A stretch of DNA of 64,000 nt from an uncultured Kocuria sp. (lineage in GTDB: Bacteria > Actinomycetota > Actinomycetes > Actinomycetales > Micrococcaceae): contig NZ_CANMRA010000019.1 in assembly GCF_947500125.1 (NCBI RefSeq), positions 1 to 64,000 of the forward strand, given 5' to 3'. The notes beneath the pieces are model-generated. The model ran no database searches, was not told the DNA's origin, and saw only the letters and a list, made by a program, of their open reading frames with translations. Positions 1 through 8,354 of the stretch are shown here, one piece after another (the stretch's first letter is position 1; each line of letters begins with the position of its first letter). The position numbers and the translations under genes were made by a program.

Positions 1-1
1 C

Positions 2-490
2 GTCGGGCGTCGCGTCGGTGGTGAAGTCCAGGTCCAGGGCGGGCCGGCCGAGGAAGAGGTCCCGCACGGGACCGCCCCCGCGGCACCCACCGGGCCGGCC
101 GCCGCGCACCCCCGCCCCCGGGGCGGGGCCGGTGTGGTGGCGCGCCCCGCGCGCCCCGGCGCCGGTGTGGACCCCGCGGTCCTGGCCGCCCTGGTCGGGC
201 ACGGCCGGCGGGGCCTGGCCGTGCTGGAGCACCCCGGGAGCGCCCTGGTCAACCCGGTGACCGGTGCCGCCGCGCAGAGCCCGTGGGACCGGGTCGTGGT
301 CGCCGCGGCGAGCGCGGTGGAGGCGCAGGCCTACGCCCGCGCCGCGCACGTGCTGGGACGGGACGCCCCCGGCTGGGTCGCGGCGTGCGGCGCCGACGGC
401 GAGTTCACCGGCTCCCGGCCCGGCAGCACCCTCCGGCGCCGGCTCAGGACGCCGGGCTGGCCGGGCCGGACGGGTCGCGCGGCGGCCTGA
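2..490 (+). CDS. ApbE-like FAD:protein FMN transferase, 3' fragment
   Basis: The frame is open from the first bases of the window, so the gene starts upstream and only about 162 C-terminal residues are visible. The pattern ALVNPVTG followed by SPWDRVVVAA, then an alanine-rich helix and a VLGRDAPGW turn, matches the end of the ApbE fold (NP.TG, W..V.V.A, a..lG). ApbE enzymes attach FMN covalently to threonines of flavoproteins such as RnfG/NqrC-type subunits. The first 45 visible residues are Pro/Gly/Ala-rich, as in linkers of actinobacterial ApbE proteins. The flavinylated partner would lie upstream and cannot be seen. Family call moderately sure; substrate unknown. Confidence 0.6.
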   Translation, partial: VGRRVGGEVQVQGGPAEEEVPHGTAPAAPTGPAAAHPRPRGGAGVVARPARPGAGVDPAVLAALVGHGRRGLAVLEHPGSALVNPVTGAAAQSPWDRVVVAAASAVEAQAYARAAHVLGRDAPGWVAACGADGEFTGSRPGSTLRRRLRTPGWPGRTGRAAA

Positions 491-500
491 GCGGCGCCGG

Positions 501-506
501 TAGCAT
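501..506 (+). promoter_or_regulatory. -10 box of a leaderless promoter
   Basis: TAGCAT sits six bases before the ATG at 513, so transcription should start at or near the A of the start codon. No Shine-Dalgarno sequence lies between them. The same layout recurs at other genes in this window. Confidence 0.5.
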
Positions 507-512
507 GAGCCC

Positions 513-2183
513 ATGAGAATCGTCATCGTGGGCGGCGTCGCCGGAGGAATGTCCGCGGCCACCCGTCTGCGCCGACTGCTGGAGGACGCCGAGATCACGG
601 TGTACGAACGCAGCGGCCACGTGTCCTTCGCCAACTGCGGTCTGCCCTACCACGTGGGCGGCGTCATCGAGGAGCGCTCCGCGCTGCTCCTGCAGACCCC
701 CCGGTCCCTCGGGGCCCGGTTCGGCCTCGACGTCCGCGTGGGGCACGAGGTCGTCGGCGTCGACCGGGAGCGGCACGTGCTGCGCGTCCGGGACCTCGCC
801 TCGGGCCGGGAGGAGGAGCGGGGCTACGACGCCCTCGTCCTCTCCCCGGGGGCCGTCCCCGTCCGCCCGCCCGTGCCCGGGATGGAGCGCGCCCTCGTGC
901 TGCGCGACATCGAGGACACCGACGCGGTCGTGGCGGCGGTCGAGGGCGCCCGCTCCGCCGTGGTCGTCGTCGGCGGCTACGTGGGGCTCGAGGTCGCGGA
1001 GAACCTCGTCCACCGCGGCCTGCGGGTCTCCCTCGTCGAGGCCGCGCCCCAGGTCATGGCCCCGCTCGACCCTGAGATGGTCGAACCCGTCCACACCCTG
1101 ATGCGCGAGCACGGGCTCGACCTGCGGCTGGGGGCCACGGTCACCGAGGTGGGGGAGCGCTCCGTGACGCTCGACGACGGCACGGAGCTGCCGGCCGACG
1201 TGGTCCTCGCCGCGGTCGGCGTCCGCCCGGACAGCACGCTCGCCCGGGCGGCGGGTCTGGAGGTCGGGGAGCACGGCGGCATCGTCGTCGACGAGCACCT
1301 GCGCACCTCCGACCCGGACGTCTACGCCGTGGGGGACGCGGTGGAGAAGCGCGACGCCCTCGACGGCTCGGCCACGCTCGTCGCCCTGGCCAACACGGCC
1401 AACCTCCAGGGCCGGCTGGTCGCCGACGTCATCGCCGGCATGGACGTGTCCGACCGTCCCGTGCTGGGCACCTCCGTGGTCGGCGTCTTCGGCCTCACGG
1501 CCGCGGCCACGGGCTGGAACGAGAAGCGGCTGCGCGCCGCGGGCCGGCCCTACCGCGCCGTCCACACGCACCCCGCGAACCACGCCGGCTACTACCCCGG
1601 GGCGGAGGGGATGACCCTCAAGCTGCTCGTGGACCCGGAGAGCGACGCGATCCTCGGTGCCCAGGGCGTGGGCGGGGCGGGCGTGGACAAGCGCATCGAC
1701 GTCCTCGCCACCGCCATCACCGGCGGGATCGCGGCGGCCGACCTCGCCGAGCTCGAGCTGGCCTACTCCCCGCTCTACGGCTCCGCGAAGGATCCCGTGA
1801 ACATGCTCGGCTACATCGACCGCAACCACCGGGACGGACTCGTCGAGACCGTCCAGTGGCACGAGCTGGACGACCGCCTCGCCGCCGGCGCGACCCTGCT
1901 GGACGTCCGCACCCCGGGCGAGCACACGTCGATGCCGATCCCCGGCGGGATCAACATCGAGCTGGACCAGCTCCGGGACCGCCTCGACGAGCTGCCGGAG
2001 GGCCAGATCGTGGTGCACTGCCAGGCCGGCCTGCGCGGCTACCTCGCCGCCCGCGTCCTGGCGCAGCACGGCCGCGATGTCGTCAACCTCGACGGCGGCT
2101 ACCTCACCTGGGCGGCCCGGCCGGACCGGGCCGCGACGACCCCGTCCGGCGACGACGAGGACCGGGGCTCCTCGGCCGGCTGA
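513..2183 (+). CDS. CoA-disulfide reductase-like flavoprotein with C-terminal rhodanese domain
   Basis: A 556-residue FAD- and NAD(P)-dependent disulfide reductase. The N-terminal dinucleotide fold (IVGGVAGGMSAA) is followed by SFANCGLPY, whose Cys42 is the single redox cysteine of the CoADR/NADH-oxidase/persulfide-reductase family. A second nucleotide fold (VVVVGGYVGLEVAE) lies near residue 150, the FAD-binding VYAVGDA near 272, and a dimerisation domain follows. Residues about 450-535 form a rhodanese domain with active Cys503 in HCQAGLRGY. CoADR-Rhd fusions reduce CoA disulfides, persulfides or polysulfide, which suggests a role in thiol or sulfane-sulfur balance; the exact substrate cannot be read from sequence. 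An upstream ATG at 504 is closed at once by TGA, which supports 513 as the start. A long hairpin follows the gene. Confidence 0.85.
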   Translation: MRIVIVGGVAGGMSAATRLRRLLEDAEITVYERSGHVSFANCGLPYHVGGVIEERSALLLQTPRSLGARFGLDVRVGHEVVGVDRERHVLRVRDLASGREEERGYDALVLSPGAVPVRPPVPGMERALVLRDIEDTDAVVAAVEGARSAVVVVGGYVGLEVAENLVHRGLRVSLVEAAPQVMAPLDPEMVEPVHTLMREHGLDLRLGATVTEVGERSVTLDDGTELPADVVLAAVGVRPDSTLARAAGLEVGEHGGIVVDEHLRTSDPDVYAVGDAVEKRDALDGSATLVALANTANLQGRLVADVIAGMDVSDRPVLGTSVVGVFGLTAAATGWNEKRLRAAGRPYRAVHTHPANHAGYYPGAEGMTLKLLVDPESDAILGAQGVGGAGVDKRIDVLATAITGGIAAADLAELELAYSPLYGSAKDPVNMLGYIDRNHRDGLVETVQWHELDDRLAAGATLLDVRTPGEHTSMPIPGGINIELDQLRDRLDELPEGQIVVHCQAGLRGYLAARVLAQHGRDVVNLDGGYLTWAARPDRAATTPSGDDEDRGSSAG

Positions 2184-2204
2184 ACGGCCCCGGAGGGCGC
2201 CGCA

Positions 2205-2267
2205 GCACGAGGCCCCCGTGCGAGGACAGGAACCGGACGGTCCCGTCCCCGCACGGGGGCCTCGTGC
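2205..2267 (+). terminator. Long hairpin after the CoADR-rhodanese gene
   Basis: Arms 2205-2227 and 2245-2267 pair over 23 bp with one mismatch (outer 17 bp perfect: GCACGAGGCCCCCGTGC) around a 17-base loop. There is no clear T-run, as is usual for GC-rich actinobacterial terminators. It ends the 513-2183 transcript. Confidence 0.6.
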
Positions 2268-2650
2268 GTGCCGGAACGGCCCCGCGGGCGTTCACGAAAG
2301 GTAACACGGCGAATTCCTCCGTCCCCGCAACCGTGGCCGGGACGAGCGACCGGCGACCCGCCTCCCGGCGACCGGCGCGCACGGCCGGACGGCCCGTGGC
2401 CGGCGGCCCACGGACCGGGAACCGCGCGATTGCAGTCGAAAACGTCTCGTTGAGCGAGACGGAGCGCTGTGATCTTCACCACCGGAAACCGGGCCGCGCT
2501 CGGCATCGCCCCTGGCTGCTCCGGCGGCAAACGCATCGATAACGCAGGAATAACGCCGCCGTGACGGATCCGTGAGGAGGCCATAACACCCCGCTCCGTA
2601 GAACGGACATGCCGGTAACACCGGTGTTCGTGCATCGAAAGGAGTTGGAC
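2268..2650. other. Intergenic leader upstream of the Pls/PosA-like gene
   Basis: No credible gene. The region holds a short dyad CGTCTCG-TTGAG-CGAGACG at 2443-2461 and becomes richer in A+T near 2530-2640, where the promoter of the synthetase should lie. No confident -35/-10 pair is called. A GAAAGGAG ribosome-binding site at about 2636-2643 decides the start at 2651. Confidence 0.4.
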
Positions 2651-5600
2651 ATGACCTCAGTGCCACATCGCTCTTCCCGCCGCGACAAGGCCGCGGCGGC
2701 AGAGCGAGTGCTGTGGGACGAGGCCGCGGCGACGGACGTCCCCGCCGCAGCGCTCCCCTGGACGGAGCCCTCGACCCGAGGCGCCCGGAGCACGGAGACG
2801 AAGCCCACCCGGCTGCACCACTTCTTCGAGCGCAGCTGCGACCTCACCCCCGACGCCCAGGCGCTGCACGCCGACGGCCGGGCCTACACCTACGCGGAGC
2901 TCGACGAGCTCGCCAACCGGCTGGCCCACCTGATCGCCGGCTACGGGCTGAGCGCGGGGGACCGCGTCGGGATCCTGCTCCAGCGCTCCACGATGCTCTA
3001 CGCGTCCCTGCTGGCGATCCTCAAGACGGGCGCCATCTTCGTCCCGATCGACCCGAACCTGCCCGCGGACCGCGTGCAGTTCATCGCCGAGGACTCGGAC
3101 CTCTCCCTCATGCTGACCTCCGCCGAGTTCGTGGCCGTGGTCGAGGACGCGCCCGCCGACGTCGTCGACGTCGGCCGGATCGGAGAGCGCCTCGAGGAGG
3201 CGCCCGCGCACCGCCCGGCGGTCCGCCACGAGGGCGACCCCACGTGCTACATCATCTACACCTCGGGCTCGACCGGCCGCCCCAAGGGCGTCGAGGTCGC
3301 GCACTCGAGCATCTGCAACTTCATCGAGATCGTGCCCGAGGTCTACGACGTCCGCTCCGAGGACCGCGTCTACCAGGGCATGACCATCGCGTTCGACTTC
3401 TCCATCGAGGAGATCTGGCCCACCTGGGCCGTGGGCGCCTCCCTGGTGGCCGGTCCCACCGACGACGCCCGCCTGGGGCAGGGGCTCGCCGAGTTCCTGC
3501 AGCGCATGGAGATCTCCGTGCTCTACTGCGTGCCGACCGTCCTGGCGACCCTGGAGCACGACCTGCCCCGCATCCGCAGCATCCTGGTGGGCGGCGAGGC
3601 GTGCCCCGCCGACCTCGTGGAGCGGTGGTCCACCCCCGAGCGCCGGATGCTCAACACCTACGGCCCCACCGAGGGCACCGTGACGGCCACGTGGGGCGAG
3701 CTGGCCCCGGGCCGGCCCGTAACCATCGGCAAGCCCCTGCCCACCTACGAGGTGCGGATCCTCGACGAGGAGATGAACGAGGTCGCCGACGGCGAGCCGG
3801 GGGAGATCTGCATCGCCGGCCCGGGCGTGGCCCGCGGCTACGTCAACCTGCCGCACGTCACCGAGGAGCGCTTCCGCCCGCACCCGGACGGTCCCCGGGC
3901 CGGACGGATCTACCGCACCGGCGACCTGGGCCGGTTCATGCCCGACGGCGAGATCGAGTACCTCGGCCGCGCCGACAGCGAGGTGAAGATCCGCGGTCAC
4001 CGTGCGGACCTCCAGGAGATCGAGAACGTGCTGCGCCGGGAGGACGCGGTGGCGGACGCCGCCGTGAAGCTCACCTCCGGCGGCGACGACGTCGCGGCGT
4101 TCCTCACCCTGCGCGCCCCGGTGCGCGACGAGCGCGCCCTCTTCGAGCTGCTCCACGACTCCGTGGTCGCGGCCCTGCCGCCGTACATGGTGCCGTCCTT
4201 CTACGAGATCCTGCCCGCGATGCCGATGATGGTCAGCGGCAAGGTGGACCGGAAGAACCTGCCGGATCCCAGCACGCCCCGCTTCGTGACCACGATGGGC
4301 CTGGTCCCGCCGGAGACGGACACCGAGTGGGGGATCACGGAGGTGTGGTCGAAGGTCTTCCGCATCCCCGAGGACCAGCTCTCCGTGGAGGCGGACTTCT
4401 TCATGGAGCTCGGCGGGCACTCGCTGCTCGCCGCGACCGCCACGTCCGAGCTGCGCCGGGCACACCCCGACCAGGACATCTCCATCGCGGACATCTACAC
4501 CTACCCGACCGTCCGGGACCTGGCACGGCACCTGGACGCCGCCCCGGCGGCCGTCCCCGCCGTGGCCGCCCCGGACGACCGCCCCGCGCCGCTGCACCAC
4601 ACCAGCGGACGGGTGGCGCTCTGCGGCCTCGCGCAGGTGACGACGCTGGTCCTGGCGGCGATGCTCGTGGGCTCCCCGCTCGCCGCGGTCCTGTACTCCT
4701 ACAACGGGCAGTTCAGCTACGCCCTGATGTGGGACATGCTCCTCGTGGGCGTCCTGGTCTCCGTGCTGGCCCGCTTCTTCCTGCCGTTCCTCGGCTCCCG
4801 GGTGCTGGGCCGGCTCGTCAGACCCGGGCACCACGCCCTGTGGGGCCGGCAGTACTTCCTGCTGTGGTGCATCGACGGCCTGACCCGGCTCTCGCCGCTC
4901 AACCTCCTGACCGGCACCCCGATGGCCGCCGTCTACCTGCGCCTGCTGGGCGCCAGGATCGGTCCGGACGCCCACGTGGGCACCGCCGCCATCGGCCTGC
5001 CCTCGCTCGTCACCGTCGGCTCCCGCGCCAGCATCGGCTACAACTCCTCCGTGCAGACCGCCCAGGTCGAGGAGGGGTGGGTGACCATCGCGCCGGTGCA
5101 CATCGGCGACGACGCGTTCGTGGGGGCCAACGCCCTCCTGCAGCCGGGCGCCCGGATCGAGGACGGTGCCCGCCTGGGCGAGCAGTCCCTGGCCTCCCGG
5201 AACCAGACGATCCCCGCCGGCGAGCACTGGCTGGGCTCCCCGGCCCGGCCCGGTGACGGCGACGACGAGCTGCTCGAGCGGATGGAGCGGCGCCCGCTGC
5301 CCAGCGGCCGCTGGCCGGCCCCGCTCGCGGCCGGGCTGCTCCTGGGCTGGCTTGTCCTCGAGCTGATGCCCTTCGTGCTGGTGCTCCCGTCCTTCCTCAT
5401 GATCTGGGTCGCGGCCCTGGAGTTCGGCCTGCCCGTGGGGCTCGCCCTCACCCCGGCGGTCGGCATCGTCTACGTGCTCACCGTCTGCGCCGTGGTCGCG
5501 ACCGGCCGGAAGATCGTCCTGCGCCGGACGCCCACCGGCATCCACCCCGTGCGCAGCGGGCTGGGCGTGCGCAAGTGGATGGCCGACCAGCTGCTCTCCA

Positions 5601-6718
5601 CCAGCCTGGAGAGCACGAACGCCCTGTACGCCACGATGTACACCGTGCCCTGGCTGCGCGCTCTGGGCGCCAAGGTCGGCCCGCGCTCCGAGGTCTCCAC
5701 GGTCGGCCACATCGACCCGGACCTCCTCACCCTCGGCGAGGGCAGCTTCGTCGCGGACATGGCCAGCGTCGGCAGCGCCGTCTACCACCACGGCCACCTC
5801 TACATGGAGCGCACCGTGGTGGGCGACCGCTCGTTCGTGGGCAACGCCGCGTTCGTGCCCTCGGGCACGCGGATGGGCGAGGGCTCCCTGGTGGGCGTCG
5901 CCTCCGTGCCCCCGGCCGACGTGCCGGACGGGACGTCCTGGCTGGGCTCGCCCGCCATGTTCCTGCCGCGGCGGCAGGACAGCGGCAACTTCGACGAGAG
6001 CCTCACCTTCCGGCCCTCGCGCAGCAAGGTGGCGGCCCGCCTCGTCATCGAGGCGCTGCGCATCACGGTCCCGCCGGCGCTGATCGGTCTGATCGGCTAC
6101 CTGGGGCTGCTCGCGTCGGTGGCCCTGGTGCCCGAGCTGACGCTGCTCGGCTTCGTCGCCGTGCTGCCGCTCATCGCGCTGGCCACCGGACTGACCGTGG
6201 TCCTCGCCGTCGTCGTCCTGAAGTGGGCGATCGTGGGCCGGTACCGCCAGCGGGTCGAGCCGCTGTGGGACAACTTCGTCCGGCGCAGCGAGTTCGTCAC
6301 CGGCGTGTACGAGTCCGCGGCGGTCCCCGCCCTCATCGGCGGCCTCGTCGGCACGCCCCTGATCGGGCCGGTGCTGCGCCTGTTCGGGGCGCAGATCGGG
6401 AAGCGGACCTACATCGGCACCACGTACCTGACAGAGTTCGACCTCGTCCACATCGGCGACGACGCCGCCGTCTCGACGGACGTGTCGCTGCAGACGCACC
6501 TTTTCGAGGACCGCGTGATGAAGATGTCCCACGTGGAGATCCTGCCCGGGGCCAGCGTCGGCGCGCGCTCGATCGTGCTCTACGACACGACCGTCGGCGC
6601 GGGTGCCTCGGTGGACGCGCTGTCGCTGGTGATGAAGGGCGAGCAGCTGCTGCCCCACACCACCTGGCGCGGCATCCCGGTGCGCTCGGCGGCGGCCGCC
6701 GTGACCTCGGGACGATGA
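2651..6718 (+). CDS. Pls/PosA-family membrane-bound NRPS-like synthetase
   Basis: A 1355-residue single-module synthetase. An adenylation domain (about residues 50-545) has the ATP loop YTSGSTGRPKG near 203, the A8 region GRADSEVKIRGHRADLQ and catalytic Lys531 in SGKVDRKNLP. A carrier domain follows with phosphopantetheine Ser591 in LGGHSLLAA. From about 655 there are membrane helices alternating with three left-handed beta-helix modules (hexapeptide-type repeats, each ending near WLGSPA or WRGIPV). There is no condensation or thioesterase domain. This is the layout of Pls (epsilon-poly-L-lysine synthetase) and PosA (poly-ornithine synthetase), where the membrane part joins monomers into an isopeptide chain. 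The monomer here is unknown: a basic amino acid would fit the family, but the pocket residues have not been decoded. Start chosen at 2651 for its GAAAGGAG site; an in-frame ATG at 2609 lacks one. A convergent SARP-type gene lies beyond a shared terminator. Confidence 0.85.
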   Translation: MTSVPHRSSRRDKAAAAERVLWDEAAATDVPAAALPWTEPSTRGARSTETKPTRLHHFFERSCDLTPDAQALHADGRAYTYAELDELANRLAHLIAGYGLSAGDRVGILLQRSTMLYASLLAILKTGAIFVPIDPNLPADRVQFIAEDSDLSLMLTSAEFVAVVEDAPADVVDVGRIGERLEEAPAHRPAVRHEGDPTCYIIYTSGSTGRPKGVEVAHSSICNFIEIVPEVYDVRSEDRVYQGMTIAFDFSIEEIWPTWAVGASLVAGPTDDARLGQGLAEFLQRMEISVLYCVPTVLATLEHDLPRIRSILVGGEACPADLVERWSTPERRMLNTYGPTEGTVTATWGELAPGRPVTIGKPLPTYEVRILDEEMNEVADGEPGEICIAGPGVARGYVNLPHVTEERFRPHPDGPRAGRIYRTGDLGRFMPDGEIEYLGRADSEVKIRGHRADLQEIENVLRREDAVADAAVKLTSGGDDVAAFLTLRAPVRDERALFELLHDSVVAALPPYMVPSFYEILPAMPMMVSGKVDRKNLPDPSTPRFVTTMGLVPPETDTEWGITEVWSKVFRIPEDQLSVEADFFMELGGHSLLAATATSELRRAHPDQDISIADIYTYPTVRDLARHLDAAPAAVPAVAAPDDRPAPLHHTSGRVALCGLAQVTTLVLAAMLVGSPLAAVLYSYNGQFSYALMWDMLLVGVLVSVLARFFLPFLGSRVLGRLVRPGHHALWGRQYFLLWCIDGLTRLSPLNLLTGTPMAAVYLRLLGARIGPDAHVGTAAIGLPSLVTVGSRASIGYNSSVQTAQVEEGWVTIAPVHIGDDAFVGANALLQPGARIEDGARLGEQSLASRNQTIPAGEHWLGSPARPGDGDDELLERMERRPLPSGRWPAPLAAGLLLGWLVLELMPFVLVLPSFLMIWVAALEFGLPVGLALTPAVGIVYVLTVCAVVATGRKIVLRRTPTGIHPVRSGLGVRKWMADQLLSTSLESTNALYATMYTVPWLRALGAKVGPRSEVSTVGHIDPDLLTLGEGSFVADMASVGSAVYHHGHLYMERTVVGDRSFVGNAAFVPSGTRMGEGSLVGVASVPPADVPDGTSWLGSPAMFLPRRQDSGNFDESLTFRPSRSKVAARLVIEALRITVPPALIGLIGYLGLLASVALVPELTLLGFVAVLPLIALATGLTVVLAVVVLKWAIVGRYRQRVEPLWDNFVRRSEFVTGVYESAAVPALIGGLVGTPLIGPVLRLFGAQIGKRTYIGTTYLTEFDLVHIGDDAAVSTDVSLQTHLFEDRVMKMSHVEILPGASVGARSIVLYDTTVGAGASVDALSLVMKGEQLLPHTTWRGIPVRSAAAAVTSGR

Positions 6719-6739
6719 CCCGGTCATGAACGGCAAGAA

Positions 6740-6777
6740 GGTGTCCCCGCGACCCGTCACCGGGTCGCGGGGACACC
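6740..6777. terminator. Bidirectional terminator between synthetase and SARP gene
   Basis: A perfect 17-bp stem (6740-6756 with 6761-6777, outer bases GGTGTCCCCGCG) closes on a TCAC loop. It lies between two convergent genes and can serve both. Confidence 0.85.
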
Positions 6778-6860
6778 GTCCCTCCTCCCGCCGGCACACT
6801 CCGCCCGGCGACGCCACGGCCGGAGACGCCGCGGACCGGAGTGCTCCGGCCGGGCGCGCG

Positions 6861-7574
6861 TCAGGCGCTGCGCATGTGGCCCATCAGCTGGGTGATCTGG
6901 GGGGAGGGCGGCGCCCCGAGCTCGTCGGCCATCGTGCTGCAGAAGCTGCGGAAGGTCTGCAGGGCCGGGGCATTGTTGCCCAGGCCCAGATCCGCCTCGA
7001 TCGACACGCGGACCGCGCTCTCCCGCAGGGGATCGAGGGCCCGGACGTTGTCCGCGAGCACATGGGCCCGGTAGAAGTCCCCGTGCTCCAGGGAGAGCCG
7101 GGCGAGGTGCTCCACGGCGTTGACGTACAGCGTCCGCAGCCGGTCCTGCTCGGCCATGACCCAGGCGTCGTACCAGCCGGGCAGCAGCTGGGCGCCGTCG
7201 GGGGACAGGAACCAGGGGTCCGCCGCCACGGGCGCCGTGGCGGCGGCCGCCCGGTGCAGGGACTCGCGCAGCTCGTGCAGGTCCACGGTGACCGGCTCCG
7301 TCAGGGCGATGTTGTTGCCACGGGTCCCGACGGCCCCGGGCACCTGGCGCGAGATGTTGAAGACGGTGGTGCGCAGGCTGCCCATCGCGCGCTCCGCGGT
7401 CCGGTCGGGCCACAGGAGCTCGCCGAGGAAGCGGCGCGGCTTGGGGCCGAGGACGGCGAGCGCGGCCAGCAGGCGCTGCTGCCGGTGGCCCAGTGCCAGC
7501 ACGGTCCCGTCGAGCTCCACCTCGACGTTGCCGAGCAGCCGCAGCCTGATCGAGTGTTCCCCATCCATTGTCAT
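6861..7574 (-). CDS. SARP/AfsR-type transcriptional regulator (short form)
   Basis: A 237-residue protein. Residues about 8-95 form an OmpR-like winged helix (IRLRLLGNVEVELDG start; the RQQRLLAALAVLG and LLWPDRTAERAMGSLRTTV elements are typical of SARPs). Residues about 100-235 form a BTAD (bacterial transcriptional activation domain) of TPR-like helices. SARPs usually activate nearby secondary-metabolite genes, so the convergent Pls/PosA-like synthetase is the obvious candidate target; that is inference. No ATPase or sensor domain is attached. The start is ambiguous between ATG at 7574 and ATG at 7568; GGGGGA upstream is better spaced for the latter. A 10-bp direct repeat overlaps the start. 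Confidence 0.75.
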   Translation of the reverse strand: MTMDGEHSIRLRLLGNVEVELDGTVLALGHRQQRLLAALAVLGPKPRRFLGELLWPDRTAERAMGSLRTTVFNISRQVPGAVGTRGNNIALTEPVTVDLHELRESLHRAAAATAPVAADPWFLSPDGAQLLPGWYDAWVMAEQDRLRTLYVNAVEHLARLSLEHGDFYRAHVLADNVRALDPLRESAVRVSIEADLGLGNNAPALQTFRSFCSTMADELGAPPSPQITQLMGHMRSA

Positions 7575-7594
7575 GATCCCCCACTGTCATGATC
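7569..7594. repeat. Direct repeat TGTCATGATC at the SARP start
   Basis: Two exact copies of TGTCATGATC at 7569-7578 and 7585-7594, with start points 16 bp apart. SARP proteins bind tandem repeats, so this could be an autoregulatory operator, but the spacing is not a multiple of 11. Confidence 0.35.
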
Positions 7595-7896
7595 ACCGTT
7601 CCCCGGTGCGCCCGGAGCCTGCCTTCCCCCGAAGGCCGTGGTCCGAGCACCGTCCTCTCCGGTCCCGCGGACCAGGATCCAGGTCCGCCGCGAGAGAGGG
7701 TTCAGGCACCGATGATCCCGGGCGACGGCCCGTGAGTCAAAAGTGAACGCCTGATGGGCGTCAAAAGCAAACAAAGTTCGAGATGGCCGGCGCGCGACCC
7801 TGCTCGAGGATGGCGCGCAGACCCGGACAGTGGTACAAGGCAGTTCCCCGCCGCCGGCCGGTGCCGGCCGGGGGCACGAGCTCAGGAGTTCTTCCG
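7595..7896. other. Divergent regulatory region between SARP-like gene and DUF3892 gene
   Basis: No gene. It contains a second direct repeat, GTCAAAAG at 7736-7743 and at 7760-7767 (24 bp apart), inside a short A+T-richer patch. This patch is the most likely promoter/operator area for the DUF3892 gene at 7897. No -35/-10 pair is convincing. Confidence 0.35.
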
Positions 7897-8160
7897 ATGA
7901 CCGACCAGCGACCCGTCACGGGCGTCCGCACGGACCCCCTCGGGAACATCGTCGCCCTGTGCAATCCCGCCGAGGTGTGGTCCCCGCGGTCGACCACCCG
8001 GATCATCCGGGACATCGAGAGCGAGGTCCACCTCTACTACGTCCCGGGCTCGTCCGGGCAGCTGCGGGTCCGCGTGGTCTCCGCCGGGTGCGAGAAGCGG
8101 CTGTGGGCCGCCCCGGAGGACACCGTCTGCAACGACCTGCACGACCTCCCGTCCGTCTGA
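7897..8160 (+). CDS. DUF3892 domain protein
   Basis: An 87-residue cytoplasmic protein. It matches the small DUF3892 family: an early GNIVALCNP strand, then WSPRSTTRIIRDIES, then YYVPGSSGQLRVRVV and a closing acidic NDLHDLPSV, close to the family's D.L..LP ending. The function of DUF3892 is unknown. The start is fixed by CAGGAG 8 bases upstream of ATG 7897; the frame stays open further upstream but without a ribosome-binding site. It stands alone between the SARP-like gene and the convergent purB. Confidence 0.7.
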   Translation: MTDQRPVTGVRTDPLGNIVALCNPAEVWSPRSTTRIIRDIESEVHLYYVPGSSGQLRVRVVSAGCEKRLWAAPEDTVCNDLHDLPSV

Positions 8161-8203
8161 ACCGCGGCCGGACCGGGCCGTGCGGCACCAACCGCCATGG
8201 GAC

Positions 8204-8251
8204 GGACCGCAACGGCCCGGACCGCAACGGCACGGACCGCAACGGCACGGC
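8204..8251. repeat. Three tandem copies of a 15-bp unit
   Basis: The unit (A/C)CGGACCGCAACGGC is repeated three times directly after the DUF3892 gene, followed by GC-rich degenerate sequence. No function is evident. Confidence 0.55.
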
Positions 8252-8295
8252 CACGCGGCCCGCGCGTACGGCTCGCACGCACGGCGCGGGCCGCG

Positions 8296-8337
8296 GCACG
8301 GGGTGCCCGGGCACGAGCAGGACCCGGCACCCCGTGC
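8296..8337. terminator. Bidirectional terminator between DUF3892 gene and purB
   Basis: A 12-bp perfect stem GCACGGGGTGCC (8296-8307) pairs with 8326-8337 around an 18-base loop, between two convergent genes. Confidence 0.6.
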
Positions 8338-8354
8338 TCAGGCGGGGCGCCGGC

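Noticed and set aside
444-2069. Long minus-strand frame opposite the CoADR-rhodanese gene
   Set aside because: Shadow frame of a well-supported plus-strand gene, with no motif.
2657-6817. A 1386-codon open frame on the minus strand opposite the Pls/PosA-like gene
   Set aside because: It mirrors a real gene at high GC, has low-complexity composition rich in Arg, Gly, Val, Asp and His, and shows no domain.
8204-8251. CRISPR-like repeats after the DUF3892 gene
   Set aside because: Unit is only 15 bp with no unique spacers; a plain tandem repeat.
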